NCBI GenBank assembly: GCA_035582835.1
Contig: JAYKAV010000023.1
Coordinates: 1,018,357 to 1,082,356, forward strand
Length of the DNA stretch: 64,000 nt
Direction: 5' to 3'
Origin: Phoebastria nigripes
Lineage: Eukaryota > Chordata > Aves > Procellariiformes > Diomedeidae
The notes beneath the pieces were generated by a model. The model was not told the DNA's origin. It saw only the letters and a program-made list of their open reading frames with translations, and did not search any database. Below are positions 1-14,200 of this stretch, one piece after another. The translations under genes were made by a program, and so were the position numbers. The stretch's first letter is position 1; every line of letters begins with the position of its first letter.

Positions 1-1784
1 ATAAGTTATTTGTTTGATAGAGGGCAATAAAGAAAGGTGAAAAGGGCTGTCCCTTTGACCCACAGTGTAGTGCTCTGCAGCAGCACGCAGTAGCCTCGGG
101 CGGTTTTTATGCCCGGGATTAACAGGGATTGGGAACGATGCAGAAGCAGCATGCTGAATCAAGGGTNGGAAATCGCTTTGCAGGGCAATTCCTCTGGTAA
201 GATTCAAAAACGATGATGACTTCCAAGTACAAACAAACACCCTAATGCCCTATATTCAGAATTTGTTTATTTAATCTCAATTTTTTTACAGTAAATGGTG
301 CAGCTCAGAGCTTGTTTGGATGAGCTGACAACACTGCATTTCATGGCACAAAGGTTTGGCTGCAAGTAACAAAGCTATCAGAAAACTTGGGAGAAGTGAA
401 TGCCAATAAGTTTGTTAAACTTTGACAGCAAACGAGAGAAAAAAGAGAACTTGTTTTCAATCAGAGACATTGCGTCATGCCCTTTTCCCCTTATTAGGGA
501 AGGCAATGAAGCATTTCTCTTTATGCTGAACTTACTCCTGGTAGTTGTGGATACAATCAGTTTCAAATATGTATTCTGTTTAAAAATCTTTATCTTCCAG
601 CTACATATTGAACTTTGATGAAAAAAAGATTCTCTTGGATCCATGCTCAGTCAGACGGATTTCTACCTCTGGGTTTATTTTTTGCCTCATGTTCATTTTG
701 GCCTCATGAAGGATTCAGTATTAAGGAGAGTGAAACATTTCTTTTCCTGCAAAGTCCACTCCTTGTAAAAGCAGCATGCCTCTTTTTTTCCTTATCCTTG
801 ATTCTCTGTCCCTTTGGTCCATTTCTTCTCCACAGTCTTCAGGCACCATAAAAGCCACAATTCTCTTTTCCCTAGGTTTCTAATAATTCTCTCTTACTTG
901 TTTCTACAGTCTCTCTCTTATTCCCTTTAAGAAAATTGCCAACACTCTACAAACTGCATAATGAATAATCATTATGTGTTTTATTGCACACTTAAGCATG
1001 AGTAAGCACACTCATGAACTATCTAAGTTTGATTGTGAATGAAGATTTACACTTAACCTTGCCTCAGACACATAGGAGCGTTAAGAATATCAGCAATATC
1101 TGTGACAGACAGAAATGTCTCCAAGTTTTCTGCAATAAGCAAGAAAATCCCATCTTGATTTGCTCTTCAGCAGTCTCAAGAATATGTCTGTGGAATAAAA
1201 GTATTTTTTTCTCTCAGGTGAAGGACAGAGCTGCATAGTTCATCATGCCAAGCTAATGCATTTATGGTCCGAAAAGCTCTCCTCACCCCAGACTTCAGGC
1301 TTACAGTGGAATCCAAGGTATGTAATGATGATATGAACATGATATACTTTACTGTAACCTGTGCTTCAGGCAGCTGTTAATGCCAGTCTAGCTTTCTGTA
1401 GTCTGCAGCCAAAGGAAAGTTGTCTGCAGCATATGTATAGCTTCAGTCCCCAGCATACTTACTGTGAAGTCAATGGCATGCTGAAGTAGATGCCACAGAA
1501 CCAAAGAGCCATTTGTTAAAATTCAAGTCTCAGATGTTAACATATATTTGAGATCATTTCTCTGCCTAAGAACGAAATTAATTTCCTCCCTTCTAAATTA
1601 CTCTTGCAGTAGCGTCTAAAGTCTCACCCAAAGATCCAGAGACACATTGTACTAAACTTTACGGAAACACTGGGAAAGATGGTCCGGCTCCAAAGAGATA
1701 AAAGTCAAAGGTAGCAAAAAGGTCAAAACACATAAAGGAGAAACCAAGAAGTACAGTGGGAAGGGAAACAGAGAGATACACCGA

Positions 1785-1880
1785 CCTTCCCGCAACTGCT
1801 GAGCAGATCAAGAACAGAAGGATTTGAACTCAGTCTGTTGGCTCCTACTCTAATCTTCTATTGTATGCTGCTGCTTCTGA
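1785..1880 (-). mobile_element. MIR-like SINE relic, minus strand
   Basis: AGGATTTGAACTCAGTCTG followed by TTGGCTCCTACTCTAATCTT and GTATGCTGCTGC is the reverse complement of a MIR tRNA-like head, including the B-box region. Only the head is convincing and the limits are approximate. Confidence 0.6.
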
Positions 1881-2483
1881 CAATCTTGGTCAGGAGAGAG
1901 ATGCCTTACTATTTCAATATTGCCACAGATAATCTCTTTTTAAGTCACTCTTGTTGTGCAGACCCTCAAATTTTCAGCCCCAGTTTACACAAGTCATATG
2001 CTGCTTTGTTAACCGGGAGATCATTATATTTTTCACTGAGTGTAAATGCTTTCAGTGGCATGCAGGTCAATAATATCCTACTCCCTGATTAGTTTATGAA
2101 CATGCAACACTTATGCACATGATGTAGATCCAAAAATGTGCACAGTGATTTTCTCCGCAGTGTCTCAGTTAGTGGTTCTGGTCCTGAATAGTCAGGGAAG
2201 GGAATCAATCAATCTTATTGCTTTTCCTTGGACTCTTGCTCTCATTGATCTATAAAAAAGAACATGAGTAATTTTTAAGTTCAGACCTTCAAAAAGCTAA
2301 CTAGTGTGGAAGGATTGCTTGGTTTATTCACATGCAACACTCCTCCTAAGACATCCTCCTAGGATGTTTACTTTTGTGCAGCAGTATGACATTGTTGACT
2401 CATNTGTGCTTTTTTTTCTTCTATAATCTTCAAATATTTTTCTACTGAACTGCGGCTAGTAAGCATTTCCCATTTTTTAATGA

Positions 2484-2507
2484 TTAATGTTAATTTATTA
2501 ACATTAA
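2484..2507. repeat. Perfect 10-bp inverted repeat with a 4-base loop
   Basis: TTAATGTTAA, spacer TTTA, then TTAACATTAA. An AT-only hairpin of this size in AT-rich DNA may be chance. Confidence 0.8.
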
Positions 2508-5094
2508 ACAANGTTTATCAGTACCTAAATGTACCTCAACTATGAAAATACCAAGTGAAGTATTATCAAAGGCTTCATTAACGTCATCATATATACTTAC
2601 AGCTTTCCCCTATACTCTTATGTGCATACATTAGTGAAAGCAATGGCAACATGTATTGATTGTACTGTGGATTAGATTTTAATTATTACAGTTCGTAGAA
2701 CAAAGACATAATTAAGTTCATGCAATATACAACTGCTGTAGGATAACTTTACCTTCTTTGCAATATTTTCTAGAAAACCAGTTCTCTACAAAGTGACTCT
2801 GTTTTTAATCACATTGCCAAAACATAAAANTGCATTCACAATTCAGATGCTGTACACCAAGTACATCTTCAGCGTGGAGGTCTCAAGAGACCTTTGGAGT
2901 GCAGGGGCATNACCCATGCTTACAAAGAGGTGGAGCTCAGGTATGGACCCAGCTATCACCTACATCTGAATTTCTCATCTGCAGAGCCAGCCGTCAGGTG
3001 CCAGACTGAATTTGCAAGTGCACAGTGACAGGCAGGCTTTGTGGACGAGGGAAGATAAGAAGTAGGTGCAAAATTTGCAGCAGATCAATGTGGACAGCAC
3101 AGACATGCTATTTATCTTCCTGGAGCTCCTTGGAAAGAGGTCAAGACACATTCAAGGGCATTTCCTCTTACAAGAAAGTGAGCACCTCCATGGCTAAACT
3201 CCTTAGTGATCTATAAAGGATTAAGCGTTAGAGGGAAACAAGAAGAGCCAACGTTCTGTAATTGATTTTTGGCAGAGGGGAGCACTCAGAAAACCCCACA
3301 GATTTGGTAGTAGCAGGCAAAACTGATTTCTTGGATCTAGTGCTGCACAGAAGTATGAAAAGGGTGTAGACAGGAAAAGATGACAGCAAGACCACAGGGC
3401 AAAAACAGAGTAGGAGCTGCCTGCATGAGAAGAGGAGGGAAAAGAAGGCAAAAAAGATATTCATGTCAATTTTCTTTCCATAAAAGCCCTGTTTTCGACT
3501 CGATTTTCTTCCATTTTACCTTAGCCTTTGACGTCAGTGAACGGTGTCTGTTCATTCTAGCAATAAATCTAACCCACAGTTTCTAGATGCCGCTATTTAA
3601 CGAGATTTTGGAACTTTGTCATTTGACCATTTGCACATTTCTACTGAAGTATTTGTCTGTGTGACATTCTGACCACTACATCCATCATAAAATACACCTT
3701 GGAGTAAGTGTAACAGTGGGTTTTGCTTGCCTGAGCTTTTTTAAAATTGAAATGCAATTCCAAAAGAGGAGCTAACCTGCATGTGTAGAATCATGAGACT
3801 ACTTTAGCATCCTGCAAACACGTTTGGAGAGAGCAAAATTAAACATTTAAGGATGCTGATTAAGGCATTGATTCCGCAAATACTTACTACCAGGCTTAAT
3901 CCCTTTGAAATCAGGGGGACTATTCACGGTCAGAAAAGCTCTGCCTGTGAGTAAACATTCGCCTCCCTCACCCCTTGAAAGCAATTGCAGGCAATATTTT
4001 TCTTCTAGATGGACAGTGCTCACTCGTCGGCAGTCCACAACTATGAAATTACATATATTGTAATTGTGAAAATTATATAGGACTGCCCCTAATAACAGCC
4101 TGTAGTCAGTAATTGGCTCGGTGGTGAGACAAGAAGCACTTAGTCATTCCGTGAGAGGCATGCAGGAAATGCCGAGATGAACTGTCGTAATTAGACACAT
4201 ATTATTAGTATTTATTAAAACACAACTAGTTACACTGGTTGTGCATATTCTGTAGGCAGACCTTTTGAAAAACTGAGTAATCTAGCCTTAGCCCCACAAT
4301 ATAGGCCTTGTTTACAACAGAAAGTTGTGCTGACCTAACTGTATTGCTACAGTTAAAGCTGTACATCTCCCATTTAGGAGGAGTTGTATCAGAATAGATT
4401 ATTTTTCCTTAGCAGAAGGAAAACCAGTGGCAGTGTAAAACGCCTTCCTACCAGTATAAGCATGCATCAATTTAAATAGTACAATTAAATGGGTTGTAAA
4501 AATTCTCACAGCTCAGATAACAGTTAAATTGGTACATGATGTATGAAGAGACCAGACTCTCTATTTCAGAAATAAATGTGAATCAGTGAATCTTACCCTG
4601 CTTGCATGTGAGAAGGAGGAGGAGAAGAGAGAAGTGAAAATGTCCGGTGTTTAGGATAGAGCCTTTTATGCCTTAGCATCTTGTGACCTAACCAGCATTT
4701 GCAACTCAGTGAAATGCAATGTATTCATTTGGCGGCTGCCTGTAAAAGTACTTGCCTCAGTCTGAACTGATTCTTTGAATAGGAACGAAGAGGGAATCAC
4801 TACAGCTGGAAGGAGAGAAGCTGCTCATTTAAGAAAACAGCAAAAGGTCACAGAAGGATAAATGTTTCTGCCAGCATTAATTTTACTATAATGTTCCAGT
4901 TTCTCATCTTGAAAATTGAAGGGATTTTTTTCCTTGTTCTTCCAGTCAGAGAAAGTAAGGTAATATGCATGTACATGAATAAGAAACTCACTGCATTATG
5001 GTGGAAGCTGGTTAATACTCTCTGCAGAAGATTTTTGTTTTCCAGTGATCACTGACAGCACCACGGCGCTGGTGGGCAGGNGGCAGAGACTGGG

Positions 5095-5255
5095 CTCCTG
5101 CCTCTGGCCTGCTTAACACCTCTGGTAAATCACCTTCGCTCTCTGTGTCTCAGTTTCTTCCTTTACAAAATGAGAGAAGGTCGATTTGCAAAGCACTTTG
5201 AGAAATAACGATGACAAACAAGTGCTATATATTAGTTGGGTGGAATTGTTATTAG
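5095..5255 (+). mobile_element. MIR-like SINE relic, plus strand
   Basis: CTCTCTGTGTCTCAGTTTCT followed by CCTTTACAAAATGAGAGAAGG is a diverged form of the diagnostic MIR core (CTGTGCCTCAGTTTCCTCATCTGTAAAATGGG type), and GCAAAGCACTTTGAGAAATA matches the later MIR region. It lies upstream of the KIAA0232 promoter. Confidence 0.75.
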
Positions 5256-8200
5256 CTTCTATACCTTTTTCTTTTCTTGTGCAATAGCCACCATTAAAGG
5301 CAGAAATTTCAGCTTTGATTGCTTATTAGATCATTTACTAATTTTGGATCCAAATCTGAATTCAGATTTCAAATGAAGTTCAAAGCTCCAAATTCTTGAA
5401 TGCGATTCTTCAGTTTGAGGTATTAATTTCTTAAAAATCCATGTTACAGAAAATGCAAATTTTCATACGGAATACTTCAATACATTTGGTTCCTATTTAG
5501 TATCTCAGATATCCAAATGGACACAATTTATCTGCTCAGCAACGTTACCTCTTTTTGAAGATTCCCCTCATTATGTATTTATAGAGAAATTGCTACAAGT
5601 AATTCCATTACCAATTGCTACCAGTAATTCCATTAGGCTGAATCACTGAGTATCCTTGTTTCTGACTATAACCAGGTATATCACATGAAGTAGTGAACTG
5701 AATGCATCATGCACTGGATGGCTGCTGAGAAGGATATACTGAAAGTTAGGAAACGAGAAAATAGTACACAGATGTGGGATCTAACAAACCGAGCCAGAAT
5801 TTGGAGCCCATTATTCCTTGCTGTCCCTTACTAGTGAATTTACTACAATTAAACTGCAAAAAAACAAGAATAAAAGTTTTGATTTGCATAATTACTTGAC
5901 ATGTGGCATATCTTTTGTGCAAGGTCTCAAATACAGAAATAAAACTATTCACATGTGAAAATATTTTCACGATCAGAACCAATATGGTCAGATGTTCCCA
6001 TACGTCAGTTCCAGGCAGCATGTTCTGTCACTGCAAGATCATATTTGGTCTCAGTTTTACTACTTTAGTTCTGTAAAGGATCAAATATAAGTAGAGTTAA
6101 ACTGGAATAAAGGAAACAGCAGCTAGTCCCAGCTGTTTGTATACAAGGTGTGGGAGAATAGCTACTCTTGTTTAATTCAGATTGTCTCTATTTCTGTTTT
6201 ACAGTTGTCTCTATTTTGTATATGTTAGCTAAATTAATGCATATTAATTACACATTTTATATTTGAAATGTTTATCTTGTGCTATTTTCATTGATATAGC
6301 ACAGAAAATAATCTAAAGCACACATTTCAATAATATTATTTGTCAAATTATTTAATCTATTTCATAATGGACTACTCCTTTAGTTTTTTTGTATTTCCTC
6401 TATTCTTGGTATACATAAGAAATTCTCTTTATATGGCACTGAATCTTTGAATTATAATAATATATTTTCTGTAAGATAGAAACTTCCTAGGTATGAAAAT
6501 GGTTCATTCCGCAAGTCCTGGTAAATCTTTCCAATATTTAAAGGGATAGTCTTGAATACCGGTGACCCAGGCCCCACTGGCTTTATCAATATCAATTTTA
6601 CTGAGCTGTTTGCCAAGATGCATGTCACGAAATACATGAATAGCTTTTGTTTTATTAATTGTCTTTTGGATATCATCCCAGCATCTTCTGGCCATTCCAA
6701 ATTATGTTTGCTGTAGAGACGGGTTTGAATTAATTCCCCAAATTCAATGACTTCGCAGTTCAAGGAAGTTCAGAGGCAGGCTCTGATGTACTCCCTTCTC
6801 TTACAAATTTCCTGCCTGTGTCCCTTAGTCTCGTCCCGTGCTGTTATCTGAAAACCCTACGCAAATTATGAATGCTTTTTAAAAAGCTCTAACTTTGCCC
6901 AGACTTACATGAAAATGATACTGTAAACATGTATATATGGATGACGACAGCAGACTAGGATCTTAACAGGCTGGGTTCTTCCTGTTCAATTAGTTGTAAA
7001 TTGTATATCTTTCTGGCCCTAATTTAGGAAACCACTTTAACATGTGATTAAATCCTAGTGAAATCAAGGAGATATCAGCACACATTTAAGGCTTAGCCTA
7101 CACTTCAGCATTTGAAAGAGCAGCTTAACAACATGCATTCCTGAAGGAATATTTATCATGGTAAACCAGTATTTCCCTGTGACTGGGACACCGTCTACAG
7201 GCAATCTACCAAAAGAGATCTAAGTGATCATGAGACGCTGAAAAATTTATTAAACAACACTGAGACAACTTAAATATTCAACTTTTGTGAGGTCTGATGT
7301 AGTAAGTTTGGTAGCTCCACCCTTTCCATACCCTGCAGGTGACTCCTGGCATTATCTCAGTGCTCCACAACCCACACTCCCTTATCATTCACCTTCAAGA
7401 ATTCAGTCAATCTCTTGAAACACGCATGGAAATGATGTATGCTTATAGTGAGAAATGCAGAGATGTACCATTCGGCACTCCTATCTGAAAAACCAGTATA
7501 ATTTATAGACATGAATATATATTAGCATATACATTTACATTTATGGATTGCTGCTTTTACTTTTATGGACCTGTGCAACAAACTTTGCAACACCAGGATT
7601 TTCTTTTTCCCAGGGGAGTAAGGGATTTGTGTATATTAACCAGGTAAACATAGATTCATCTCTGTTTAGTGTCTTCTCTGACATTTTGCTAAACTGAAAA
7701 ATCGGCTGCATCATTGTTACTCTGTGCTTTCTAGAAGTCCACGACTGAAATGTCGGCATGCTGAAGGTGGGAAATTATTAGAACCTTATATATATGCTAT
7801 ACCCTGTCGAAGTGTGGCAGAGCTCGTATGGTCCTTCCCCAGAGCCCTTCCAGGCATTGGGGCTTACAGGGTATGTTCCCTTCTGGAAAACTAAATGTAC
7901 CCCATATTTTTTACCTAATGCTTTAACTCCAGAAGCAGGTTTTCCAATACAATATAAATATAAATATTCTGCTGTGACTTCTTGTGGACTCCCTTATATT
8001 GTAGTGTACAAATGGCTTTTTTGATTATCTGATGTCAAATGGAAAAGGGACCGAAAGTGAAAGAAACAACCCTTATGCAAGACGAAAGGAGTATTCATAG
8101 TTGTATGTGGTAAAAGTTTCCCAAAGAGATAACTTAAATTATGAAGTTTATTTCTTTCATTGGCATTACGTTAATCTCTTACCAAGACATTTAGCCACTG

Positions 8201-11200
8201 CAAACAGTAACTGATATTGTCTGCAAATATGATACACTACCGTGGGTGTTGTGCAAGCCAAATACAGCCCACAAGACAATTCTTCTCGTACCATCATTAC
8301 CATCTTGTACAATTTTGGAGCGGAGATGAAAGGAAATGACTAATTCAGGAGGTGGATGAATCTCAGCAGAAGTTGCTGCTTCCACATGAAGGAGTGGTTT
8401 GCCATCGCTTGGCAAGAAAAGACTGGCATATTTGTCCAGCAGCCTCTGCGGGGTTAAAAAAGTGGAGAATGCAGTTGCGTGAACCTCTGATAAACCTTCT
8501 CAGCTCCTTCTGAGGATGGGTTGCTGCTGCAATAATATTATCACAAGAGCCTGTCTGTAGAGAGTTCTGCCACTGTTGTGTGTGAGTGCAGAAACGTGTT
8601 GGTACAACCTCTCGATTCAGCCCTGGGAAGGCTGAGAGCCTGGTGAGACCAGTGGAAAGACTGAGCTTCTACTCAATGGAGCAGCACCACACTGTCCACT
8701 ACGCCTATGATGATGTACTCTTGACAGGTGATAAATCATGTCAACCTCCCTAGCTGCCATAATGTTTCCACTGCAATTATATCTATGTATCTATTTATTG
8801 TGATGTTTTATCTTGCGGGTTTTAAATACGATGTATTAAAACACGGTGCAGTGTAATCCAAATGCAATGAGGCAAGTAACTGTAAAAGCCAAAATTAGGA
8901 TACAGAGAACAATGTATTTCAAATTAAGTGGGAACAAGATTACTTGTTAGCTGAAAATAATGAGCACCTTCAGTGCCTTGTGTGCATGCAAATGATAGGT
9001 GTGCCAAAGGAATATAATATCAGCTGACATTACAAAACCTACCACCATGGAAAATAAGAGAAGTGCACTGGAGAACCTAGTCATTACAGAATTAAAAGAA
9101 AATCCCCCCAAAATCAACATCACAAGCAAAGAAGTATGCTGACTGAACCTGCCACTGCATGAACTGAAAACTTGGTTGCCCCCGATGAGACATGCCTCAG
9201 GTGAACCCCTGAAATGGGATGGTGAGCCAGAAATAGGTGTGCAGTTAAAATGTTCTCTGCATCTACGGGTAAAAAAAAATCAACAAATCATGGCAGTTTG
9301 TTATCATCTCATGTAACTATAGAAAGCAGAATAGTTGGCACAAACAATTCCACGCTCAAAATTTGAGACCAATCACAGAAAAATGTAAGTGCTTGTCATT
9401 GACTTTGGATGAGACCGCTAATAGCAGTGAAATCAGGCAGTTACTAAATTTCAACTGAGCTATTGCTAAGGTTTTCTTTGTAAAACAAATGGGGCAGTAC
9501 TTCTAACATACATTGGAAGTACTTCTTTCTACCACTAGCTCGTGTAACGGTTTCACAAACAATGACAAGTAGTGACTGTCTAGAAAAGTCAGTTAATGTG
9601 TTTGCTGAAAAGAAACTGCAGCTGAATGCCTCACTTTCACTGCATGATACGTTACCAGACAGTTGATGGCAAATCTATGAAACAAGGAACATGAAGACTA
9701 GTATCATATGTATGGTTAATCTCATTCAGAGAAGAAATACTGCACAGACGCACAGAAAATGTCTCAAATATCTTAAGGAGCTGAGCCCCCTCACTCAACA
9801 GTTGGGAGGCTGCCTTCTTTACTTTTCCAAATGTGCATGTCTTGAAGATGAGAGAGCAACTAACACATTTCACTTATAAGAGCCTATCCCTGCTCATTGG
9901 TCTTCCTACCAGCTCTGTAATAGCTCCAGTCTGCATGGTGCCTAAAATCCGAGAGCGCTATTCAGGTCACCTATTATCCATGGAAGAGCTTAAAATTTAC
10001 TAGAGTTTCCACGTTGGACTGCAAAATTTTCTACAAAGACCCCCACACATACTTAAAAGTATCCCAGACTGAACTCTTAAAGCTGTAATTGAGAAAGAAG
10101 TGCCTAAACTCACCCCCAAAGAGCCCATTGCCACACCTAGCATCCATGAATAGCACTGAATTTAGCTCAAAATCCATTTAGTACTCCCAGCTGACATTAG
10201 CACTCTTATCCTGCCTGTGGAGAGAGCTCTTCCAGAAGACTGCTCTAACCAGCAGTCTAGAGAATAGCTCAGGACGAGGTCCGTATCCTCCCTCCTCTTA
10301 ACTCTCAGTAACTCACTCATGAGATAGAGATAGTACTTACATTTTGCATTACAGAGTTAGGTAAACTGCATACATATAAATGGAAATAGAGTTTGAATTC
10401 CAAGACTTTTAGACTTTTCATTTCAAAGGAGTATCTTCAGCAACAAGATATAGGGAGTTTGGGTCTGGTTTTATATTCTTCTTGGTTCTGCCTTTCCTTT
10501 CTGAACAATAACCTAGTTGCAACAAGAGGGATGGAGAGTGGCCTGTATCCTAGGGCATTCTACCATTTGCTCATTCCTTTGGAAAATCAGAATCAGTGGG
10601 TTCAGCTTATTCAAGACTGAAAAGGTCCTAGAAGAAACATTTCCCTCTTCCATGACAAATGCACAAATCAACAGAGTCCTGTGCACAGGGCTGCCACAGC
10701 TAGGTCCTCCACTGGTACCTGCCTGCTCTGAAGACACAAAACAATATTTCGAACTCTGAAGTTATGTTTACAGTGGCATATAAACCAAGACCAGGGTATG
10801 GACTTGAACACAGGACTACATAGTACTTAACTGTTAGCACAGTTGGCCAATAACAACTGTCTAGCATCATTTGGAGATAGCACATGCCAAGAATCATCCC
10901 TGATAGGAAACCTGGATGCAGCCACACTGGTTTCAGGGAGTGAGGAGAGATGAAAGTGCAGTCATGTGGGTGTGAACTGGGGGCCCCTCATGGCCTCTAC
11001 TTACTGTAAAAATGTCTTGGTGTCCAGAGTTATTTCTGGCAAAGCCAAACTCGCTGACTCTTCAGATGGTTTTCAATAGTGTTTTCCACTGATGAGCTCT
11101 AAGTACTTCTCCATTTCAGCATACGGGAGTCCTGGATCAGCTGGCAGCCCTAGGCAGTCGGGGCAGAGAAGCCAGTGCCTCATACAGGTGCCCTGAATCC

Positions 11201-14200
11201 CTTTTTACAGGGGCTTATAGGTTTTCATTGACTGTGGAAAAATATTGCCATCATATTTTTTGGCACAGCAATGCTTCAATTCCAGATATGGAAATCAATT
11301 TTATGCACAACAGTGAAGCATGGAATTTTCAGCTTGTTTCTTAAGGATTTAATTTCCTACCTGAAAAACTTTGCAATGAAGTGCTGTTCAATGTACAGAA
11401 GCACATGCGTCTGTGAAAGTATGCTCCCAGGAATAAATAACTGTAAAATCAAAATATTGCAAAAAGCCAGAAAGCAATGCCCTTGGCTGCCAATTCTTAT
11501 TCACCGCTGTGAATATTGACATTAACATTTAGGAAGAAAATATTTGTTCTGAGAAATAAACTATTCTCTTACTCAGTGATACTGCATTCATTTTACCCCT
11601 TTAACAAATAAAGTCCAAGCGATCCATCTCATAATTTTATACTCCCATCTGTGATCTGTTTGTTGTGGCCCGAACCTGGCATCTAATATTCTCCTCTGAT
11701 AAACCACCACTGCATTAGTTTGGTCTTTAATGCCTCCTCCTTGTGTTATCTGATCACAGTAAGTTCACGATTTAGCTCTATCTGGGCCTACAATCAGCCT
11801 CAGAGAAAAAAAAATGTTGCTTTCTCAGGGGAAATGACCTCCGTCTTCCCTACATCTGGAAAAACTGGCTGGGTCTAGACATTTAACCATTCCTTTATTT
11901 CATGACCTCTTCAACTGCTGAAATATGTGGGGTTTTTAACATCAAGTCAGTAATTTTCATTCAGCCNGGTAAAGCTATACCTGCTTTTTTTGTCTCTTGG
12001 GAGTTGATATTGAAATAGTATCAAACTCAAAAGACACACCTATTCTATATGAACTCTTTGTAATCGCTGCTGGTATTAATCAGCCACTCTTAATGGTTCT
12101 TCAGTATCTATGGAATTACTTCTTTTTAATGGCAGCACTTCCTAGGTTATCAGTTCTATCAGAAAGCAGCAACGGCCATTCTCCCTTCTGCTCCCACACA
12201 GATAAACCAGTTAAAAAATATACAGAATAAACGTAAGTTTATTGCAGCCTATAAGTCATGCATACAGATTCGCTCACATGCCACAGTTTTCAAAACATGT
12301 ATATCTTTTTTTTTTAGGCATCTGAAAACATGCACTATTTTTGCTTTGCAGTTTTTACCATGGGATCAGATAAGAAAGCTTTTTTGATCAGTCAAAACAT
12401 AATGTCAAAGTGCCAGGACAATAAGCCATTAATACACAAAGGATCTTTTCTTTTACTAGGATTTGCAACAGAATATCATGTTAAGAAAATGCCGATGCAT
12501 TGGATGAAATGAATATGCAATTCAATGCAATTACTTCAAGAACTCGATACATTTTCATGTTTCTTTCACTTTTCATTTCATATAGATCATTAATAAAGAT
12601 GGAATGACTCTTTTAGTACATTCATTCCAAAATCTGTGGCTGGATCGTCAGCTAGTATAATGAGATCCACTCTGTTTTAAGCATTTTCACAGACTGAGAA
12701 TATGGCCCATATCTGAAAAAAATGTTTGGTGGAATTAGTGTGGAACAATAATTGTATTTCTGACGAGTAAGGCAAGGATTGGATGCTGATGCTGCAGGCT
12801 ACTCAAGGATGGTTAATTGTATTCATGAACTATTTGTAAGACAGCAAGCTGCCAAAACCTCAGACATTTCCAACATGGTAATTCTGGAATGCTGTAGTAA
12901 ATAGGAAAAAACAGATGTCATAATGTGTTTCATCTAGTTTAAAACTTAACATGTAATTAACTTAATGGCTTGACAATAGCTGATGTAGCAACAAATATAA
13001 TGCAATTAAATTAGTACCTCATTATGACATCAAATTCTTCTACATATGCATTACCAAAAAAAAGATCAGATTTTGAGACATTAGTATATTTTATGGTGAC
13101 TAACTGTCCTTAAAATGCAATCGCATTTTCGTAATACTTGCTTTGTATTTCATCACTTGTGGAAATTATTTCATTTTTATAACACTGTACTTTCTGTAGT
13201 CTTTTCATTACACCACTAGTGAAAACTGTTCCTTGGTTTATTGTTTCAAATGCTCTCTCTAGGTACTTGGATTTTTGCATTCATTATGTAGTATAAAACT
13301 TTCATTTTCTTTATCTTTTGTACTGCTTGGCTGTTTGTCCAAAGTGGTGTAGGCAATTATCGCACTTCTTTCACATCTTCTCCGAGTAGTTCTTATGGTA
13401 GACTTCAGGTGGTCTGTTTTATGCACACAGCAGCACGTTGAGACAGAGTCCTGTTCATGTATTATTTTGGACTTCCCAAAGGTTTCTCAAGGTATTATTA
13501 GGGTTTCCCAATTGTTAGTGCTGCAGGATGAAAAAGGGCAAGAGTATACTGAAGCAGAATAACTTTAAAAAAAAAGTAGAATCCCAAAGAAATACCAAAA
13601 CCAAGCCCAGACATTTCTTGTTACAGAACAGCACTGCCTGACCTGCAATTTCTGTGACAGTTTCCTATGCGCAGTTTGTGTCCAAAGAAAGCAAAAATAC
13701 ATTTTGAGGTTATAGTGATATAGTTGTATTAAACAGGAAATAATTTTACTTTGAATTATGTAATTGATTTTTCAAGTGACTCAGATCTTCCAAACTCACC
13801 ATGCTAGCGCGTTCCTGTTAAAGATATTGAAACCTGTTAGAGAGAAGTCTGAAAGGAAAAAGGTCAAACTGTGGCCTAACGCAGATCCTACTGAAATTTA
13901 ATGTTACTTTCCATTCACTGCTGTGGATGAGGTCCTTGATGCTGACAACAAAGTGGCCCTCTGGTGCTGTGGGTATCTACAGCTTGCTTTTTCACTGTGC
14001 AGGGATATTATTAGGAAAGAGGCATCAGTAAAAAGGAATCTGAAACCTGATCCAGTGCTGAGGAATGCCTTTTGAATGTGTCATTTGAACCCAGTTATTA
14101 TTTCTGTGAGGTGTGAACATTTTGCGTGAGTCTTTGCTCAAAACCTGAAATGGACCGTGAAAAGTAGTAAAAAAGTTATGCAAGCCTTCATGCAATTAAG

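Noticed and set aside
1465..1476. TGAAGTCAATGG string similar to the core of an old reptile/bird repeat
   Set aside because: Twelve bases alone, without the neighbouring TTACACC block, are not enough.
10780..10860. Possible antisense tRNA-derived SINE (ATGGACTTGAACACAGGACT)
   Set aside because: Only a B-box-like string is seen; there is no matching core or head, so the evidence is too weak for a call.
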